This document shows positions 4,705 to 6,902 of a stretch of 6,902 nt of DNA, piece after piece. Below the pieces are notes generated by a model. It saw nothing but the letters and a program-made list of their open reading frames with translations. It was not told the origin of the DNA and searched no databases. Position 1 is the stretch's first letter, and each line of letters opens with the position of its first letter. This DNA is from Flavobacterium sp. GTDB lineage: Bacteria > Bacteroidota > Bacteroidia > Flavobacteriales > Flavobacteriaceae. The position numbers and the translations under genes were made by a program. The stretch covers positions 1 to 6,902 of the forward strand of contig JASLHL010000314.1 in assembly GCA_030152225.1 (NCBI GenBank). Direction: 5' to 3'.

Positions 4705-6902
4705 TTATTTATTTTCAGTCGGTATATAGTGAATGCTTGCTGTGTCTTCTGGATCTAAGGATGGGGATTGTCGGCTAACTTTATGCATAACCCAAGCAAA
4801 AACCATCGGTAAAATAACCAGTACGGCAACTGTTGAGGCTAATAAACCTCCAATAACAGCTCTTCCTAGTGGGGCTACTTGTTCACTGCCTTCTCCATGC
4901 CCAATGGCCATAGGAAGCATTCCCGCAATCATAGCTAAAGTTGTCATGGCAATAGGTCGAATGCGCAGCTTTGTTGCTTCAATCGCCGCAGCAGTAGCCG
5001 TCCATCCCGTTTTACGCAGAGTTTCTGCGTTGTTGATTAAGAGTACGGCATTGGCTATCGACACCCCTACGGACATAATAATTCCCATATAGGATTGTAA
5101 ATTAATCGTTGATCCTGTGATCTTTAGCAACAACAAGGCGCCTAACATCACAAAGGGCACTGTCGTCAGAATAACAAAGGACACCTTAAACGACTGGAAG
5201 TTAGCCGTTAACATCAAGAAGATCACAACAATTGCCACTACTAATCCTCCAGCTAAGCTCTTCATGGTTTCCTCGAGTACAGGCGCCATTCCCTTTACTT
5301 CGATATTGACTCCTTTAGGCAATTCTCCTAAAGAAGCAATTGCTTTTTCTACATCGATTTTCGCTCGATTTAAATCCGTCTGATGCACATTGGCAACGAC
5401 CGTAACATAGCCCATAGTTCCTTCGTTATAACTTTCTGCCAGCGCTTTTGATTCCATTACCGTAGCCACATCACTCAATACAGGGCGATCAGCCTCTCTG
5501 CTCAGCGGAATATTCTCTAACTCTTCTTTACTCGTCAATTGATTTTGAGGCATTTGTACCTGAACATCATAGGCGATTCCCATCATACCTCCAACCCACA
5601 TGTTGCGGTTGGTATAACGAGAAGAGGCTGTTGTTGCTACGAGGGATTTTGCAATATCCATCGCATCTAATCCCAATTGAGCCGCACGCACGCGGTCAAT
5701 GTTAATCTCATACGCGGGATAATTCATCGAAATTGGTATTTTTTGATCGCGCATATAGTCAATGTCTTTCAACTGAGCCAATAGCTTCGTAGCCGTCATC
5801 CTATTCATTTTGCGCATCATACCTGAAACGCGTATTTCAATTGGCGTATTCGTTCCTTGACTCAATATTTTCTCCGTTAATTCAATCGGCTCAAATGTCA
5901 AGTTTAGTTCGGGTAATTTTTCTTGAATACGCTGGCGTATTTGGTCCTTTACTTCATCTGTATTGCCACTAAAATCGCGGAATGCTACCTGCATGGACGC
6001 TTCGTGAGGTCCTGCATTATACAAGTAAATTGGACTCACAGCAAAGGACGAAGGGTGTTGTCCTACAAAAGCAGAAGAAATGGCGATCTTATCTTTTCCA
6101 AAAAGGTCTTCTAACTCAACAAGAACTTGTTTTACCTTTCTTTCCGTGTGCTCAATACGCGTTCCTTCGGGCGCTGTAATACGCATTTGTACTTGACTAG
6201 AGTTTACTGTAGGCAATACGTCTTTTCCTATATTTTCATACATAAATGCCACCGCCAATATCGCCAAGGTGATAGAACCTACAACCAAAATTCGCTTGCG
6301 GGGCATGATCTTCTCAATTCCTACAACTAGGCGATTCTTGAACTTATCAAATCCTTTGGCTTTTTCAGGAACAAGGTGTTTTTCTGGATTGTATTTCATT
6401 AACCAGTTCGCCATAATCGGCACAAACGTCTGAGACAACAAAAACGAAACTGTCATCGCAAATCCAATAGCCATCGCCAAAGGCATAAATAAGGCGCCTG
6501 GAATTCCATTCATCATAAAAGCAGGTGCAAAAACCGCTAGGATGCTAAATAGGATTAATAATTTCGGAAACGCAATCTCTTTACAGGCATCCCAAATTGC
6601 TTGTACTTTACTCTTTCCAAGAGCGAAATGCTGGTGTATATTTTCGATGGTCACCGTACTCTCATCGACTAAAATTCCAATAGCCAAAGCCAATCCCGAC
6701 AACGTCATAATATTAATCGTCTGACCGAATAATTTGAGGAATAGCACAGCCGAAATAATGGCAATGGGAATAGTTGTAATAACAAGTAAGGCCCCTCTTG
6801 GATCGCGCAAAAACAACAATACCATTAATCCTGTCAACAAAGCCCCCAATACCCCTTCTAACAGTAAACTTTTTACTGCGTTAATCACATTAACTGATTG
6901 GT
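4705..6902 (-). CDS. RND superfamily efflux permease, N-terminus beyond the window
   Basis: Inner-membrane proton-driven pump. About 731 C-terminal residues are visible; roughly 300 N-terminal residues (TM1 and most of the first porter region) lie beyond 6902. A GTG at 6886-6888 is internal, since the frame continues to the edge with QSVNV, which matches the family's DQS segment before TM2. Counting from that GTG codon: TM2 8-27, TM3 33-54, TM4 58-80 with GILVDESTVTIEN (Asp75, Glu76, equivalent to AcrB Asp407/408), TM5 and TM6 106-158, TM7 about 198-216, the second periplasmic loop about 220-540, and TM8-TM12 about 545-701. In TM10 the motif is GVSIANAVLL, with Ala612 where AcrB has the relay lysine. 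Met-rich stretches SGMMRKMNRM (356-364) and MWVGGMM (430-436) lie in the loop. Neighbours suggest metal efflux; the TM motifs alone would not separate this from drug-type pumps. Confidence 0.95.
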   Translation of the reverse strand, partial: QSVNVINAVKSLLLEGVLGALLTGLMVLLFLRDPRGALLVITTIPIAIISAVLFLKLFGQTINIMTLSGLALAIGILVDESTVTIENIHQHFALGKSKVQAIWDACKEIAFPKLLILFSILAVFAPAFMMNGIPGALFMPLAMAIGFAMTVSFLLSQTFVPIMANWLMKYNPEKHLVPEKAKGFDKFKNRLVVGIEKIMPRKRILVVGSITLAILAVAFMYENIGKDVLPTVNSSQVQMRITAPEGTRIEHTERKVKQVLVELEDLFGKDKIAISSAFVGQHPSSFAVSPIYLYNAGPHEASMQVAFRDFSGNTDEVKDQIRQRIQEKLPELNLTFEPIELTEKILSQGTNTPIEIRVSGMMRKMNRMTATKLLAQLKDIDYMRDQKIPISMNYPAYEINIDRVRAAQLGLDAMDIAKSLVATTASSRYTNRNMWVGGMMGIAYDVQVQMPQNQLTSKEELENIPLSREADRPVLSDVATVMESKALAESYNEGTMGYVTVVANVHQTDLNRAKIDVEKAIASLGELPKGVNIEVKGMAPVLEETMKSLAGGLVVAIVVIFLMLTANFQSFKVSFVILTTVPFVMLGALLLLKITGSTINLQSYMGIIMSVGVSIANAVLLINNAETLRKTGWTATAAAIEATKLRIRPIAMTTLAMIAGMLPMAIGHGEGSEQVAPLGRAVIGGLLASTVAVLVILPMVFAWVMHKVSRQSPSLDPEDTASIHYIPTENK

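Noticed and set aside
4733..5383. Plus-strand open frames inside the permease gene
   Set aside because: They are shadows of the RND permease: no domain, signal or start context, and the opposite strand is a confident gene.
6886..6888. GTG as the true start of the permease
   Set aside because: The frame stays open to the window edge and the upstream residues (QSVNV) match the conserved region before TM2; about 300 residues of the family are still missing.

Overview
The window looks like chromosomal DNA of a Flavobacteriia/Bacteroidota bacterium. The signs are AT-rich spacers, A-rich tracts in place of strong Shine-Dalgarno sites, two candidate TAnnTTTG-type -7 boxes, many lipoproteins, and protein families typical of that phylum (short DUF4878 lipoproteins, DUF2938 membrane proteins, AraC regulators with an N-terminal HMA-like domain). 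The genus cannot be fixed from the sequence; a Myroides/Flavobacterium-like organism is a guess. Every gene I can support lies on the minus strand, so transcription runs from high to low coordinates. No stretch longer than 300 bases lacks a gene.

Right part (about 3090-6902): an efflux operon. In transcription order it holds an RND permease whose N-terminus lies beyond the window, a periplasmic adaptor lipoprotein, and a small lipoprotein with a TRASH-like cysteine pattern, closed by a hairpin terminator. Just beyond it lies an AraC-type regulator gene whose N-terminal part has the CxxC of an HMA-like metal domain. That gene is broken by a one-base frameshift at a run of four Gs. The methionine-rich adaptor, cysteine-rich lipoprotein and HMA-like regulator suggest export of a soft metal such as Cu(I) or Ag(I). 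The permease transmembrane motifs do not clearly match the classical CusA type.

Middle part (about 800-2500): a DUF2938 integral membrane protein followed by a cupin-type AraC regulator, set off from the efflux region by a strong, apparently bidirectional terminator. The 5' end of the DUF2938 gene is best placed at 2337.

Left part (1-790): two small lipoprotein genes that overlap by 31 bases: a DUF4878-like protein, then a YiiX/YaeF-type permuted papain-fold (NlpC/P60-like) protein that runs off the window.

The most notable items are the frameshifted HMA-AraC gene, the metal-flavoured RND operon with an atypical permease, and the lipoprotein overlap. I found no tRNA, rRNA, CRISPR array, insertion sequence or phage gene.
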